Under the pieces are notes generated by a model, which was not told the DNA's origin, searched no databases, and saw only the letters and a program-made list of their open reading frames with translations. Source: Rhinopomastus cyanomelas (lineage: Eukaryota; Chordata; Aves; Bucerotiformes; Rhinopomastidae). From it: 64,000 bases of DNA. This document shows positions 1 to 11,508 of this stretch, piece by piece; within the stretch, counting starts at the first letter, position 1; every line of letters begins with the position of its first letter. The DNA lies in the NCBI GenBank assembly GCA_013400115.1, contig VXBP01008282.1, forward strand, positions 1,109,781 through 1,173,780, given 5' to 3'. A program made the position numbers and the translations under genes.

Positions 1-370
1 GTCCGCAGCGAAAGAGGAAATATTAAAAGATGTTTTTCTTTTTTAAGGAAAATGTCATCCAAAGTTTAATATCCATGTGGAGCAGACATATGCTCATTCA
101 ACATTTCCCCATCAGAATTGCTCTTTTACTTTATGTTGGGCAAATTTCTGTGCTATTGGCTTCCCCACAGATGTTCATCTACTGCCACCTCACAGCAAAG
201 CCCTCGTCGCTATCTACCCAGTTGATTCTCTCCAAATGCTGCTTTAAGGTTCTGTAACCTCCTTGTTCTATAAATCTCTGAAGCTGCTTTTTCATCATGG
301 AGATCTACTGGGAGAGACGTTCCCAAGCACGTGGGAATCTTAGCAGTCAGATTTATTCAAGCCAGAGGAA
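1..370. other. Unique sequence, no gene seen
   Basis: Moderately AT-rich single-copy-looking DNA. Two open frames of 75 and 79 codons are present, but the second runs straight into the CR1 fragment that follows. Neither shows a recognisable domain, and both are of chance length. Confidence 0.5.
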
Positions 371-480
371 TCACATAGAATCATTAGGGATTGGAAGGGA
401 CCTCGAAAGGTCATCCAGTCCAATCCCCCTGCCACAGCAGGATCACCCAGACCAAGTTGCACAGGAGCACATCCAGGCAG
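371..480 (-). mobile_element. CR1 LINE 3' end fragment, young group
   Basis: The plus strand reads the reverse complement of a CR1 terminus: a tail octamer remnant, the block ATTAGGGATTGGAAGGGACC, then CCAATCCCCCTGCCACAGCA and the CAGGAGCACATCCAGGCAG block. Only about the last 110 bases of the element are kept, the usual product of 5'-truncated target-primed reverse transcription. Confidence 0.93.
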
Positions 481-930
481 AAGACAAACAAAACCTTTCC
501 ATTAACTTAGTGTATGCACGTGTTTATTTCTTCTGAACTCAACTGGACTGAAGGTGAGTTGGATGAGCCTCGATGAAACCGGGTGAATGGCTTCTTTCCT
601 TCCAGTATCCCAGGTTGTCTTCTTCTTGAATTTGGATTCTCAGAAAAAATACAGTAAGAAGATGCAGTTTGGGTTTTATGCTGCCTCTTTAGACACTAGT
701 TCTGCCAATGGTGTTTGCTAGGTTTCTTTAACTCTGACCTTTAAAAATACCTTAGGATTTCTCGAGGCTACCTTTGTTATAGATAAACTTTTTGTTTTCT
801 TTTTATTTATGGACTTTCCCTTAACCATTTCAGGTAGTGAAAATCCTTTCCTGATTTTATTTGCATATTTTTAATAGAGGAAGTTAAAAACTGAAATTTG
901 CTTTATTCATCAAGGTTCTCACTGGCTGGA

Positions 931-951
931 GTGTGTGTGTGTGATCACACA
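931..951. repeat. Short GT run ending in a perfect palindrome
   Basis: A run of GT dinucleotides (931-942) passes into GATC and then CACACA. Bases 938-951 form a perfect 14-base palindrome, TGTGTGATCACACA. Confidence 0.75.
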
Positions 952-1186
952 ATTTCTATAAACTGGGATGCTTGGAGAAGCTGTAAGAGCACACTGCTGA
1001 CACCTCTGCTACCTGCACTGCGTGACTCCTGTCTTCATCCTTGACTGACCTTCTGAGGGTGTCTCTAAAAAGTAAGAGAATCCCACAAGGTGCTGATGTC
1101 TGAGACTGACCAAATAAGACAAAAACTGGAGGTGGAGAAATGAAAATGCTATTTTTACAATATTCCTTAAAGAGTTGTATAGGCCT

Positions 1187-1450
1187 TCAAAAAGTCATAA
1201 ATTGGTGAGTATTTTGTCCTACAGAAGTCAGACAGATACCAGGGAATTTGTAATACATGAAAGCAGACTTTGGCCCTTGAATTACCCCTGTGTAAGCATT
1301 CTGGACCAACTCTACAGAAAAATTTCCTCCTGAGGTGGCCCAGTAGAACGAGATCAGTCTTTCCTTTGATAGAGGTAGGATTGTTTCCTCTGCCGAGGCC
1401 AGAACCAGACGCTTAGGACCACACTTCTTTCTCATATGTGCCATCTGCAA
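1187..1450 (-). other. Open frame with acceptor-like start, possible exon
   Basis: An 87-codon open frame on the minus strand starts directly after a good acceptor-like sequence (TTTAAATCATCTTGCAG). It carries three CpGs in its first 160 bases, more than the surroundings. Its first part reads roughly QMAHMRKKCGPKRLV and continues with mixed hydrophobic and charged residues. A weak donor-like GGG/GTAATT follows the codons for AYTG. I recognise no family. The length is within chance for 64 kb, so this is only a candidate exon. Confidence 0.15.
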
Positions 1451-1989
1451 GATGATTTAAAAGGTAAAATCAGATTCATTCCATCCACACATTTCACCAA
1501 CGTGAGAAAGGATTGAAGAAAACTAATGACATGCTAACTGATTTTTGGAACCAGCCATGGTGTGCTGGAACAGCTGCTTTTACCTGGGCAATGACAGAGC
1601 ACAGGAAGAGAGGCGGGAAGGCGGCAGGTGGCTATGTTTTGATTACGGCATGAAGCCTATATGCCCAAACTGAATTTCCAGATCTCTCTCCCACACTTGT
1701 GTGCCTTAGCACATGATTTAACCTTTCACGCACTCCAGCTCTGTACCATCAGTGGTGACAATATTTTTTCCTGTCTCCCCAGAGCTCCTGGCAGAACAAA
1801 CATACAGTGGTAAGAAGTTCTCTCTAGCCGTGACAAACCAGAATGTCAGAACTGCTTTGTGGCTTTAGCCAAGTAAGAACTCCTTTGTCACACCCATTTC
1901 ATTTCAGACTAATGAAATGGTTATGGTGACTGTTTTAAAAGACAACCTGGGTAATCTTGTTTTGAATAAATAAATTATTGCCTATACTT

Positions 1990-2061
1990 ATTAATCACCT
2001 TAATTGCTGCTCGATAATTGGGTTATTCGTTTAAATGGGTAAATGATTTAAGGTGATTAAT
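1990..2061. repeat. 13-base perfect inverted repeat, 46-base spacer
   Basis: ATTAATCACCTTA (1990-2002) is the exact reverse complement of TAAGGTGATTAAT (2049-2061). The spacer is AT-rich and contains homeodomain-like TAATTG and GATAATTGGG words. It could be a regulatory cluster or a small hairpin. No target-site duplication outside the arms was seen, so a transposon is not supported. Confidence 0.6.
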
Positions 2062-2780
2062 GTGGGTCACTTACTACCAACACAAATAAATTATAAAGTA
2101 AGCTAATGCATTTTTCCAAGGTGTGTCTGCTCCCCCTGAAAACTGCTTCCTTCTTTAGAGCAGGTTCCGTGTAGAAATAAGAACTCTTTCAGCAGGAGGG
2201 TCTCTAGGATAAATTACACCTTCCACCTCTGTGTTTTGTTGAGTGCCTAGGAACAACGTGGCCAGCCAACATCTGTGCTGCACGTGAGTGCTTACGGAGA
2301 TTCTCCAAAACAGGGTAAAACGATCATTAAGAGCCCAGATTTCAGTCTGCTTTGTGCAGCTCAGGTATCAGATGAGTAATTTGCTGTCCGTAGCTTTGAG
2401 AAGCTCAACTGTAAAAGCTCCAAGAGACAGGATAATGGTATCTTAGTGATTACACGGCTTTTCTAACGACTTCCAAGGCTTTCGCTTTCAGTTCTGCCTT
2501 AACAAAAAGATAAGCCTGAAAACAAGCCAGGTCCTTATTAAAAACCTGGCACATGTCTAGGGAAAAAATGGCTTGCTGCTCGGATTCATGTCTCTTGGCA
2601 GATTTATGAGGTGTTTATGTGCAGTAGATTGAATCCCACGGACAAGCGCTGAAGATTTTGCTTCATTTCCTAAGTGTTTAGAAATTCTGATTAGAAGAAG
2701 TTCTTGGTAATAGGATTCAATTTGTACTAATAACACTTTTCAGGACCAAAGAGGGTGGTGCTTCTCCCCTATTTCAATAG

Positions 2781-3118
2781 CCGCGTCTCACGACCACAGT
2801 TGGAAGGGCCAAGCGGTGACGAAAGGATGGGTTACACGCTGCATCTGTCCAAACTTTGACACGCTGTTGCTTTAGCAAACATGTAATTTGTCATCGTTTT
2901 TTACGCAGACGCAGGCTCAGTAGGCAGCGGGATAAGACCACGAATCCCAGACACGTAGCTCTTTTAGCCAGCTTTGTCGTAGCCGGGGGTTCATAACAAG
3001 GTTCTGCCAAAACCGCTTTTCAGGTCACGGTAATGACTTAATCATCCGGCACAAAGTTTGCTTGTGACAAAGGACACTGAAACTGACGCGTTAGAAGGAT
3101 AAAACATATCTTGCGCCC
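2781..3118. promoter_or_regulatory. CpG-dense patch of moderate GC, possible regulatory element
   Basis: I count about 21 CpG dinucleotides in about 338 bases at roughly 47% GC. That is close to the number expected without CpG loss, whereas most of this window is strongly CpG-depleted. No CR1 or LTR sequence explains it. Such patches can be unmethylated regulatory elements or a remnant of a recently arrived CpG-rich sequence. Function is inferred from composition only. Confidence 0.3.
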
Positions 3119-3602
3119 AAGGTTAGCTCCACCTCCAAATTGCAGGTTTCATTTTCCTTTAGGAAATCTGAGAGGGGTTTGTAGACTTCTTTCTATTTCT
3201 TGAAAGACCAATGGGGAAAAGTGTTTACAGACCATGACTGCTCTCACATCACCCCCCAAGTCACTACTTCTTTTGTTCAGCTGGTAAACTTGTAGATGGG
3301 TTGTAGTACCGCGAATAGCGGGGGTGTTGAAAATGCAGTGTGGAGCCCTCCCTAATTACTGTGAAAAGGTCACACACGAGTGTGAATTTTCAGGTACGGA
3401 TTTTCTCCCGCTCTCTTTGTTGCAGTGTCTGTTTCCCCTTATTGCTCTCTATATATCAACAAATACTGGCACCAGCCTTGGAAATCTTCAGTATTTTGAT
3501 TTTCACAGTTCCAGTACCACCTAGAAAAAGATGATGCAGAAAAAACCATTCCAATGCCTTCTGATGTAAGACAACTGCTGTCTTTCCAATGAAAGTAGTG
3601 GA

Positions 3603-3645
3603 GAGATGAGGTCCCTTCCAACCCTTAGCGTTCTGTGATCGTGTG
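3603..3645 (+). mobile_element. Very short CR1 3' end remnant
   Basis: The block GAGGTCCCTTCCAACCCTTA followed by GTTCTGTGATCGTG matches the last 40 or so bases of CR1 in the sense direction, with mutations. Upstream bases do not continue the CR1 pattern. Confidence 0.6.
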
Positions 3646-3854
3646 TAATGCACAAGGGAGGTGGCCACTGAAGCAAAACAATTTCACCACAATGTTATTT
3701 CGCTGTATTTTTGTCAAAATCTGCTTTTCTTTCCCATGCAGCTGCAGAAAACTAATCAAGACCCTCCTCCTATAGGTACTTAAATGTTTGCAGAGCATTT
3801 CAACATTTGCAGTGTTTGTTTTTCATTGTTTTTCTGTCATTAGAAGAACAAATT

Positions 3855-4055
3855 CCTTATCAATATGAGAAGGAACTTCTTCACAGTGAAGCGGCTGCCC
3901 AGGGCGAGTTGTGGAGTCTCCTTCTCTGGAGATGTTTAAAACCTTCCTGGAGATGTTCCTGTGCTACTGGATCTAGGGGATCCTGCTGTGGCAGGGGATT
4001 GGACTAGATGATCTTTCGAGGTTCCTTCCAATCCCTAATGTTCTGTGAATCTGTA
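3855..4055 (+). mobile_element. CR1 LINE 3' end fragment, young group
   Basis: Reads in sense through the ORF2 C-terminal region (ATATGAGAAGGAACTTCTTC, GTGGAGTCTCCTTCTCTGGA), then GATTGGACTAGATGATCTTT and the tail TGTTCTGTGAATCTG. About 200 bases are kept. The protein part is frame-broken. Confidence 0.92.
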
Positions 4056-4178
4056 AATATCTCCATGAGGAATGGATGGCAGAAGGGGTCAACATTAGCA
4101 TAATAAAACTCATTTTTAGAGTTTTGATTGAATAAATCATATGAGATCAGTAACAGTTACAGTGGTTACAGTAATAGG

Positions 4179-4206
4179 TAACACTGGTTTGCCTAAACCA
4201 GTGTTA
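4179..4206. repeat. Perfect 12-base hairpin with 4-base loop
   Basis: TAACACTGGTTT (4179-4190), loop GCCT, then AAACCAGTGTTA (4195-4206), a perfect stem. A second pair just outside, AACAGTTA (4152-4159) and TAACTGTT (4205-4212), competes with it. The stem is too short for a typical microRNA precursor. It lies inside a 134-codon open frame (4141-4545) that has no recognisable domain. Confidence 0.7.
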
Positions 4207-5735
4207 ACTGTTCTGTGTTCCTCCCTCCCTCTGCTAACCCTAGTCTCTGCATTTAGTCCATGTCGTTGGCAGAACGACACTCCTGCTCCTCTAACACCAT
4301 TCCTGGTCACTCATCACCAGTTTACGCTTTCTGTTGGTAATGGTTTCAGCTTACAAGTGTGTGCTCCATGGTGTCAGGAGCCTGCAGAAAGCCCTGCTGA
4401 CAAAACTCTCCGCTCCCTCTCATGCTCCATGTCTGATGTCCCTGGTGTGGTGCTGCAGATGTCCTTACCGATTTCTCAGCAGGTTGTTTGTTTAAAAGCA
4501 ACTGGAAGTGTGCTCTGCTGCGAGGAGATCTCTCTGCTGTTCTAAACAATGTCAGTAGAGCTTTGTGCTGTTGTTGTTGTCTCTGCTGATGGTGCTTTAA
4601 ATGTTGTCTCTAGACAGCCCAGCCGTGCAGAGAAGTAGGAACAGAACACTCATTCTGATCTCAGTGAAGTCAGTGGGAATTTGGAGGCTTTACAGATGTG
4701 CAGGTTATTGTGTTCAGCACAAAAGGTACTTTTGTCATGGGAAGAACATCGGTAGTTGCTTAGTGACAAACTAGGGGCCTGAGAACAGTCAAGATACATA
4801 AAGTTGTGTAGGTAGTTAAAAGCCTACTCAGTAACTGTGAATCACAGTCCTACAGGTGCTACTGCTTGTGTCAGGAGTCAGGTACAAGAAAGAACATGTA
4901 AGGGAAAGGATGGAGCAGAGAGACAGACATCAAAAAAGCCGCTAGCTGCTCTTCCCACATTTTCAGTGTGAAGGAGACACAACACATCAGATGAGTGTTC
5001 TGGTGCCTTCTCCTAAGGGGAAACATGCAACACGATGAAAAAGTGGAAGTGTCATGAGTCTCATAGATGTCTGTAGCACAGAATTATTTTTCCACCTAAT
5101 TTTTAAAATTATGTGGAAGTTCAATAACTTGACAAAACACAATATAACATTCTAATGTGGTAGGGCCCTAATTTTTAATATGAAATCAATTTGCATATAG
5201 CTCTGCAATTGCTACCACTCAGTACAGAGTCTTCTGAAGAACTTTAATCTCCTGGAAAGAGATACAATGATCTGTGTTCTTCTCTATTCTTTTCTAAATT
5301 GAGATATTTTTGTATTTCCATGGTGCTTTTACAAAGCTTAAGAAATTGAGAGGCTCATAATAAGCCCAGATTTCAAAACTGTGTTTACAGGTGTAGAGAC
5401 ATTCACCATCAACTCGGTCAGACTGGGAATTTTGCTTGAGGCCAACAATTGAGAACTTGTCAACAGTTTCCTTTTTCAACTATACAGAGCGACAGATGAG
5501 CAAAACTTATCTGAGCCAACTTCATCTGGGTTGCCGACGGTACCAGTAACAACATTTATTAAAACAATTGATGATTGATTATAGAAACACTCCACAAAAT
5601 TCCTCAGGCTGATGTGTCACCAGTGCCTAATATTGTAAAACTCACTAATAATTGTGCAGTCATACTGAAATTTAATCTTATTCTTTCTATATCTGTAAAT
5701 GTTTTGTCATAAACACTTCACGTTTCAGCTAAAGC

Positions 5736-5815
5736 AACGTGCTGTTTCGTTTCTGGAGCGGTGCGAGTCACCGAATTTGCTCTGCGTGTTCAGCGCTGAG
5801 TGCAAACAATTGGAC
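5736..5815. promoter_or_regulatory. Small CpG cluster
   Basis: About eight CpGs fall within 80 bases (from TTTCACGTTTCAG to CAGCGCTGAG) in otherwise AT-rich, CpG-poor DNA. No repeat explains it. It may be a conserved non-coding element, on composition alone. Confidence 0.2.
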
Positions 5816-7872
5816 TTACAATGAGAACTTCATGCTGGAGTTTGCAAATGAATTCCCTGAGATGTGAAGGCTTTTATATGTGGTGAACTGGGTCCCAACC
5901 TCTGGGTCAAATGTCTCTGTGAATTATAATAATTGCAATTTATGGTAAAGACTGGAGTAAGGTTTGAAACCTGTCAGTACATATCATGAAGTAGAAATAA
6001 ATTACAGCTTGTCATAAATGACAGATTTCTGTTAGGTGCTTTCTTTCACTTTGACTGCATCAGACCTTTATCCACCCAGCAATTAACTTTATTCACATTA
6101 ATATTCAGCAGTGTTGACAAGACTGACACAGTAAAACTCAGTTTGTATAAAAGTAAAGACAGTTTGATGTAGAGTTATTATATTGTCTCATAATTCACTG
6201 TTGAGAGGTAGCTCTTGATAAATGAAGAACAAAGCTATTGATTCTGGTGTTGACTTACTGTGCCAAAAAGGACTCTGATTTTCTGGTTTTCAAGGTACAC
6301 AATTTCCTGTTTGGAAGTAAACAGTAATTTTATCTAAAGTGTTAGTAAAAATAATATCAATACACTGGAATCATCCTGTTTATTATTTCCATAGTATTCA
6401 CTAGCCCCCCAGACATTTTTCTGAATATTTAGAATAATGAAGTTTACATATAATCTTAAATAAGGCAAATAATATATTTAAAGCATGAGTTTAACTTCTC
6501 TGGGAAAGGAAAGTGTGTGCAGTGCTTCTCCCTCTGCTAAGGTGATGGCCACACAAAAGGAAAACCTAACTTTTGAACTAAAGGTGAAAGGAAATAATGC
6601 CTGGAAACAAAAACATCCCCGATGGTTGGTGCAACCATCCTGTATAATATTACCCAACAAGCAGTGAAGTTAATCACGAGAGAGAGCAGGTTTCTCAGTG
6701 TTTAAAAGAAGTGTTACAGATGTGTTCAAAAGATTTAACAGCTGCTCTTTTTAGGTTTATAACGTTTGCTCAGGCTGCATTTACAAAACTGCTGATGCGC
6801 AGTCGAAGCCGTTACACAGACACAAACTTTGAAATGAAAGCACAGACACAGGCTTTCTTCTGGCACCGACTCACTTTCCTGGCTTCTTTTATGGAAGAAT
6901 CAGAAAGTCTTTAATAATCAAGCCTCATCTTGGGCACAGTGTTTGAGTTAGGTAAGGAAGATACTTTATTCCAGTGGTTGGCAAAGAGATGTCTGCACAG
7001 CTTCTTGCTGAATGTGGCCGTTATACATCACCTTTCTCAACAGCATCTCTGAATGGGATGCAAACAATAAGTGCCTGTCAGTTTAGCCTCCTTTCCTCCC
7101 CATTCTCTCCCATTGAATCTATAGATTCAGGCCAAGGAAAGTTACGTTAAAGTGGTCGGAGTGTTGGTTGCATGAGAGCCTTCCATTAGTGCTCCAGCAC
7201 AATGACACTGCAATGCAGGTGAAACCAGAACAGACTGGAGAGATTTTTACTAGGTAATAAACAGAAAGGAGGCAAATGCCACGGCGCAGTTACTAAAAGC
7301 TGGCTTATAGCTATTTCTTCTGAAGCAAGAGCAGCTGAGAGCAAATTGGAGCTGCTTCTGAACTGCTGTAATCTACAACATCTTAGAGTCCCAATAATAA
7401 GGTAAGAATTAAGCTTGCTTGAAAACCACGTGGTTTTCCCCTTCCATTTCTCACAGTATGAATATTAAACAAGCAACTGAGTTTACTTTTCATGCCTTTT
7501 AAGAGGTGTAAGTATGGTTTGTTATCCCTTCAGGGTTAAGTGGGACACTGGACCCAGGGGCTATCTATCCTGTCAAATATGTGGTCCTCTTACCCAAATG
7601 TGATGGTGCTTAGACCACCCACCACTAAAGAACAATCTGATATTGAGGGGAGAGCACTGATGGTGTCATTCTTAGCTCCAGAACCCCGGATGAACATGAA
7701 TGATGAACTCAAAGGCAATTTGTCCCTTTGTTTCCCACACACGAGGCTGTTAGGCGAAAGAAATAGATCGTCACTACTCAACAATCTTCTGAATCTAAGG
7801 TGAAAATAAACTGTTTGATAAATGTACAGTTTTATGATCAGTTATATGAATGAATGTATGTTAGATGTAGCA

Positions 7873-7968
7873 TTGGGGGACATGGTTTAGGGGTGGACCT
7901 GTAGAGTAGGATTGATGGTGGGACTCGATGATCCCAGGGGTCTTTTCCAACCCAAATGATTCTGTGAA
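7873..7968 (+). mobile_element. CR1 3' end fragment, second subfamily
   Basis: Sense-strand terminus of a different CR1 group: TTAGGGGTGGACCTGTAGAG, then GATGATCCCAGGGGTCTTTT, CCAACCCAAATGATTCTGTG. The same group occurs in reverse at 32268-32477 and 46657-47155. Confidence 0.85.
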
Positions 7969-9239
7969 AGACAAACTGCTGTGTTACATTCCTACCAGTG
8001 GAGCACTCGGGGATAGGTAGCTTTGGATCCGACGGTTTTGTGTCTTTTTCAGCTTAGCAGGAACAGAAAGAGAGAAATATTAAGCACTGAATACAACCTC
8101 CATACTTTCTAACCGCTATCCAGCTGTTCTGCCCGCAGTGTTGCCCAGATTATAATCTGAGGAGCATTGTTGGGGCTCTGTGAGAGTGTAAACATGAGTG
8201 TGCAGTGTGGATCTTCAAGAGCAGCATCAGGAGCCATTCAGTTTTCCCTGAATCCATTGAAATTCAACTTTCATTTACATACTTGTATCTCTGTTGATTC
8301 TAAACCACTTACACTCTCCTTTTTTCTTGCATTTACAGCACCAATATGACACATTCCTGTCTTTCAGAATCTGAATGGATTGACAGAGCTTTCAAAATCA
8401 TTGCATTCCTTTAACTCTGTGGCAAGCCTATGAGCATACCTGCATGAGCATTGCCTGCCTTGCTGCTTTCTTTTCCCATTGGGGTCACCGTAACACAAGA
8501 GCAAGACAGAGCTCTTTGTGACTTTTTGTGCCCTCTGGTTGATGTTGTGCAACTCTGGTCAGCTAGAAAGTGGTTCTTGTTTGTGTGCCTGCCTACTGCC
8601 AGTGGCTGGGTACGGCAGTTGTAAAAAGTCAGCAGTACGTTCTTCCTACCCATTCCTCATGCTCCTCCTTTACCATCAGGATGTTGTTGGCTACAATTTG
8701 TTTTTAGTGGCAAACTGATTAAACTGAAACTTAGTCAAATTTCATAAACCACAAACTGGCTGCAAGCCTGGAAACACTGAAACTTTTACCTAATTGGAAT
8801 TAATTGCCTCTCTATTTACACTGGATTACAATGTTATTGGCTCAATTCTAGTTTGTGGGAAATAAATTGTTGACGGTTTGGCTGAGCAGCTGTAACAATG
8901 AAAAACTGGATGAAAAGGATGCGAGGATAACAGGCACAGCTTGTTCAGCATTGCTAGAGCCACTGACATTATCATGGAGAAATGGCTTCAGTCCAAGAGA
9001 AACTCACTTGGACAAGATGGAAGAGAAGAATTGTGGAAGGTTATTGAACATTTGAATCTGCAAACACTGTCACATCAGCCCACTCTGTAATGCCAGGTCC
9101 CAGGACACTAGTGTCCATGATGCATGGGTGCTAATGTACACCTGAGCCTCATTCTGGGGTGAACTAAATATTTCTCTTGAGGAGAAATCCTATCCATGTC
9201 ATTTCAGTAGCCATAAAGTATAGAGGTGGCGTTCTGTGA
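7969..9239. other. Unique DNA, nothing recognised
   Basis: Short open frames on both strands around 8167-8720 overlap one another and carry no domain signature. No repeats were identified. Confidence 0.45.
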
Positions 9240-9475
9240 TGGCTGATTAGGATTACTAGACATTTGGAAGCATTTCTTTACTGAAAGGGTGGTGAAAAAC
9301 TGGAATAGTCTTCTGGAGACGTGGTTGATGGCCCAAGCCTGTCAGTGTTTAGGAGGTGTCTGCACAATGCCCTTAATAATATTGTCTAACTTTTGGTCAG
9401 CCCTGGAGGGGTCAGGCAGTTGGACTAGGTGATACTTGCACGTCCATTCCAACTGAAACAGTTCATTCTGTTCAG
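9240..9475 (+). mobile_element. Old CR1 3' end fragment
   Basis: A diverged CR1 terminus in sense: TTTACTGAAAGGGTGGTGAA, a TGGAATAG...TGGAGACGTGG block, then CAGTTGGACTAGGTGATACT and CATTCCAACTGAAACAGTTC. More mutated than the young copies. It runs directly into a pentanucleotide array. Confidence 0.82.
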
Positions 9476-9630
9476 ATCTAGTCTAGTCTAGTCTAGTCCA
9501 GTCTAGCCTAGCCTAGCCTAGCCTAGTCCTATTCTGTTCTGTTCTACTCTATTCTATTCTATTCTATTCTATTCTATTCTATTCTATTCTATTCTATTCT
9601 ATTCTATTCTATTCTATTCTATTCTATTCT
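9476..9630. repeat. Compound pentanucleotide array
   Basis: About 155 bases of pentamers. The first half is GTCTA/GCCTA variants (9476-9528), then a short ATTCT/GTTCT transition, then 16 uninterrupted ATTCT units (9551-9630). It starts exactly where the old CR1 ends, so it most likely grew from the CR1 terminal repeat by slippage. The pure tract is long enough to be length-polymorphic. Confidence 0.95.
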
Positions 9631-11508
9631 AATGTTGTTTCTTTTTTCTTCTTTCTGAGGTGTTCCCTGATCTCTGTAAATGATTTAGAATTCCTAAATC
9701 CCACGGGGCATAGCACTGAAATCAACAAGAACATAAATAGAGATGGCTGTCCATTTTCCTGTGTATTGCCTCAAGTATGTGACCACATCTACACAGCCAT
9801 TCAATAACACAGTGGATAAGTTAAGAGTTTTGTTGTACTTTTTTTAATTTGGAAAAGTTTTACAAAAGATGGGGAAGGTTTTCATTGAGTAGCATTACAG
9901 CCTCTCTTTACATGTCACACAAGAAAATAATATTTGGAGAAGTGGAATAGTAATAAACCTGTGACCAACCAATCTGAGTCTTTACTTCAAGTAGTAATTA
10001 GGACAATTTTGGTTCCGAACCCTAACACGTTCGCTGCCATCTTGAAATTACCAGCTCCAAAAGAGCTGCAGGGACAAGACTACACAATCAAATATATTGG
10101 ACATCTTTTTCTAGCACCTTCTCGATAAACTGATTTAATTTACAATCATTGAGAAAGAATTAATAACTTCTGTTGTATCTAGTGCCTGCGAGATTTAATG
10201 GCTATGGGAGAAGTCTCTAATGAGACACTGTCACATTAATGATCACTGCAGAAAGGAAAGAATTCAACAATGTCATGAACCCTTTTCTCACTTGTCTCCT
10301 CTTCTTCCCTCCTTCCCTCTCAGCCAATAAACATATCCTGGAACCTATTTAACAATTATATATATATAATTACATATATATACTTATATATACATATATA
10401 TAAATAAATGTATACACATCTATCTCCACTGCTTGAAAAGGTACTGAAATCTTAAACCTGCAGATAGATGCTAAACATCCTGTGAACAGCTTCTTCCTAT
10501 TTATTTAAGAAATCATTACTTGGAACAAGAGTGACAACTTATCAACCTATTATGTACCTTTGTGATGGCATTGTGATGGAGTTTCTGGTTTGTGTACTAA
10601 CTTGCTTAAACTTTTTCTTCTTTCTGTGTGTAGCTATAGATTTAATAAACCCCTTTCGTTTTCCCTAAGCTACCCATTGTCTGGCAAACTCTGCCTGAGA
10701 TCTCATCACGACCTAGCTGCTTTTCCTTCTCATTTCTTGTGGTCTTGAACCCACCACAACAGTTTGTAGCTTTTCTCAAATTTCAGTAAATAACAGTAAT
10801 AGATGAAACAGCATTTTTCTTTCCCCCTTGAACACAACTGCTTCTTTTGCTCTCAGAACTTATTCTGATTAAAAACTCCACCATATTTTCTATTCATTCT
10901 TTACATGTTTATATTTATTCTGTACATGTTTACACGTTATGCAACAGCCCTGTTCATTCCTGTCTGTGTAGAAGCTGGATCATACAGTTAATTGGGCAGA
11001 AGAATGACTTTTTTCCCCTAAGTCTGTGTGGATCATTGATTCTTGTCAACGGGGAGTAGGCTCTCCTGGAGAGCAGAGCAATAGCAAGTTTAGCAGTGAA
11101 CACATAAAGACAAGAATTAACTGTCAAAGAAGAGGAAAACAGAACAGGACAGCAAAGAATAACATGCTTTCTGAGACTGGCATTTGTAGGGACATCTGCT
11201 ACCTTGCAGGATGAAAACTGTGAGCAGTGTTTCTGCTAACACTTTTTTCTCTGCATTATAAAGACTAATGAAGTTCAAGTTTCTCTACTGTTCCTATCCA
11301 GTTTGATTTCTTTCCTTCGTCTTGTTTCTCCTCACTGTCCTTTTCTGTTATTTACATGTCCTCCAAAAATCTTAACCTGCTACATGAGCCAAGAACTAGA
11401 ATCTTTTGAGACTGTCCGAGGTGGTATTTCTTTCCAGGCAAAACATGATCCTCCCTGAAGTCAGCTGAGAGACAGTGCTCCTTTAAAATGCCCCAGTCTG
11501 TAGAGTCC
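9631..11508. other. Unique AT-rich DNA with a TA-rich tract
   Basis: No gene can be supported. A TA-rich, cruciform-prone tract lies at 10351-10425. Around 10628-10710, an AATAAACCCCTTTC stretch followed by CCATTGTCTGGCAAACTCTG looks faintly like an LTR R/U5 region, but no LTR ends were found. Confidence 0.45.
10351..10425. repeat. TA-rich simple repeat
   Basis: Imperfect alternating TA/CATA tract (ATATATATAATTACATATAT and similar words). It contains several overlapping self-complementary words. Confidence 0.85.

Larger units (their letters stand above)
481..3602. other. Unique DNA with hairpins and a CpG-dense patch
   Basis: No transposable element was recognised between the first two CR1 fragments. 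The stretch holds a GT-run palindrome, an open frame on the minus strand, an inverted repeat at 1990-2061 and a CpG-dense patch at 2781-3118. At 2526-2550 there is a small perfect inverted repeat, GCCAGGT / ACCTGGC with a 12-base loop, beside E-box-like words. No gene can be supported. Confidence 0.5.
4056..7872. other. Unique AT-rich DNA, no gene supported
   Basis: No mobile element was recognised. The 134-codon frame at 4141-4545 (+) and several 60-70-codon frames have no domain signatures. A CpG cluster lies at 5736-5815. A strong donor-like AAG/GTAAGA at 7398-7406 follows an open stretch with no convincing acceptor. Confidence 0.45.

Noticed and set aside
4141..4545. 134-codon plus-strand open frame
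   Set aside because: No domain or splice context recognised; length is expected by chance in a six-frame scan of 64 kb.
7220..7400. Open stretch before a strong AAG/GTAAGA donor
   Set aside because: About 60 open codons without ATG and without a convincing acceptor upstream.
10600..10760. AATAAACCCCTTTC region resembling an LTR R/U5 segment
   Set aside because: No LTR ends, no promoter part and no inverted TG/CA termini found; resemblance too weak.
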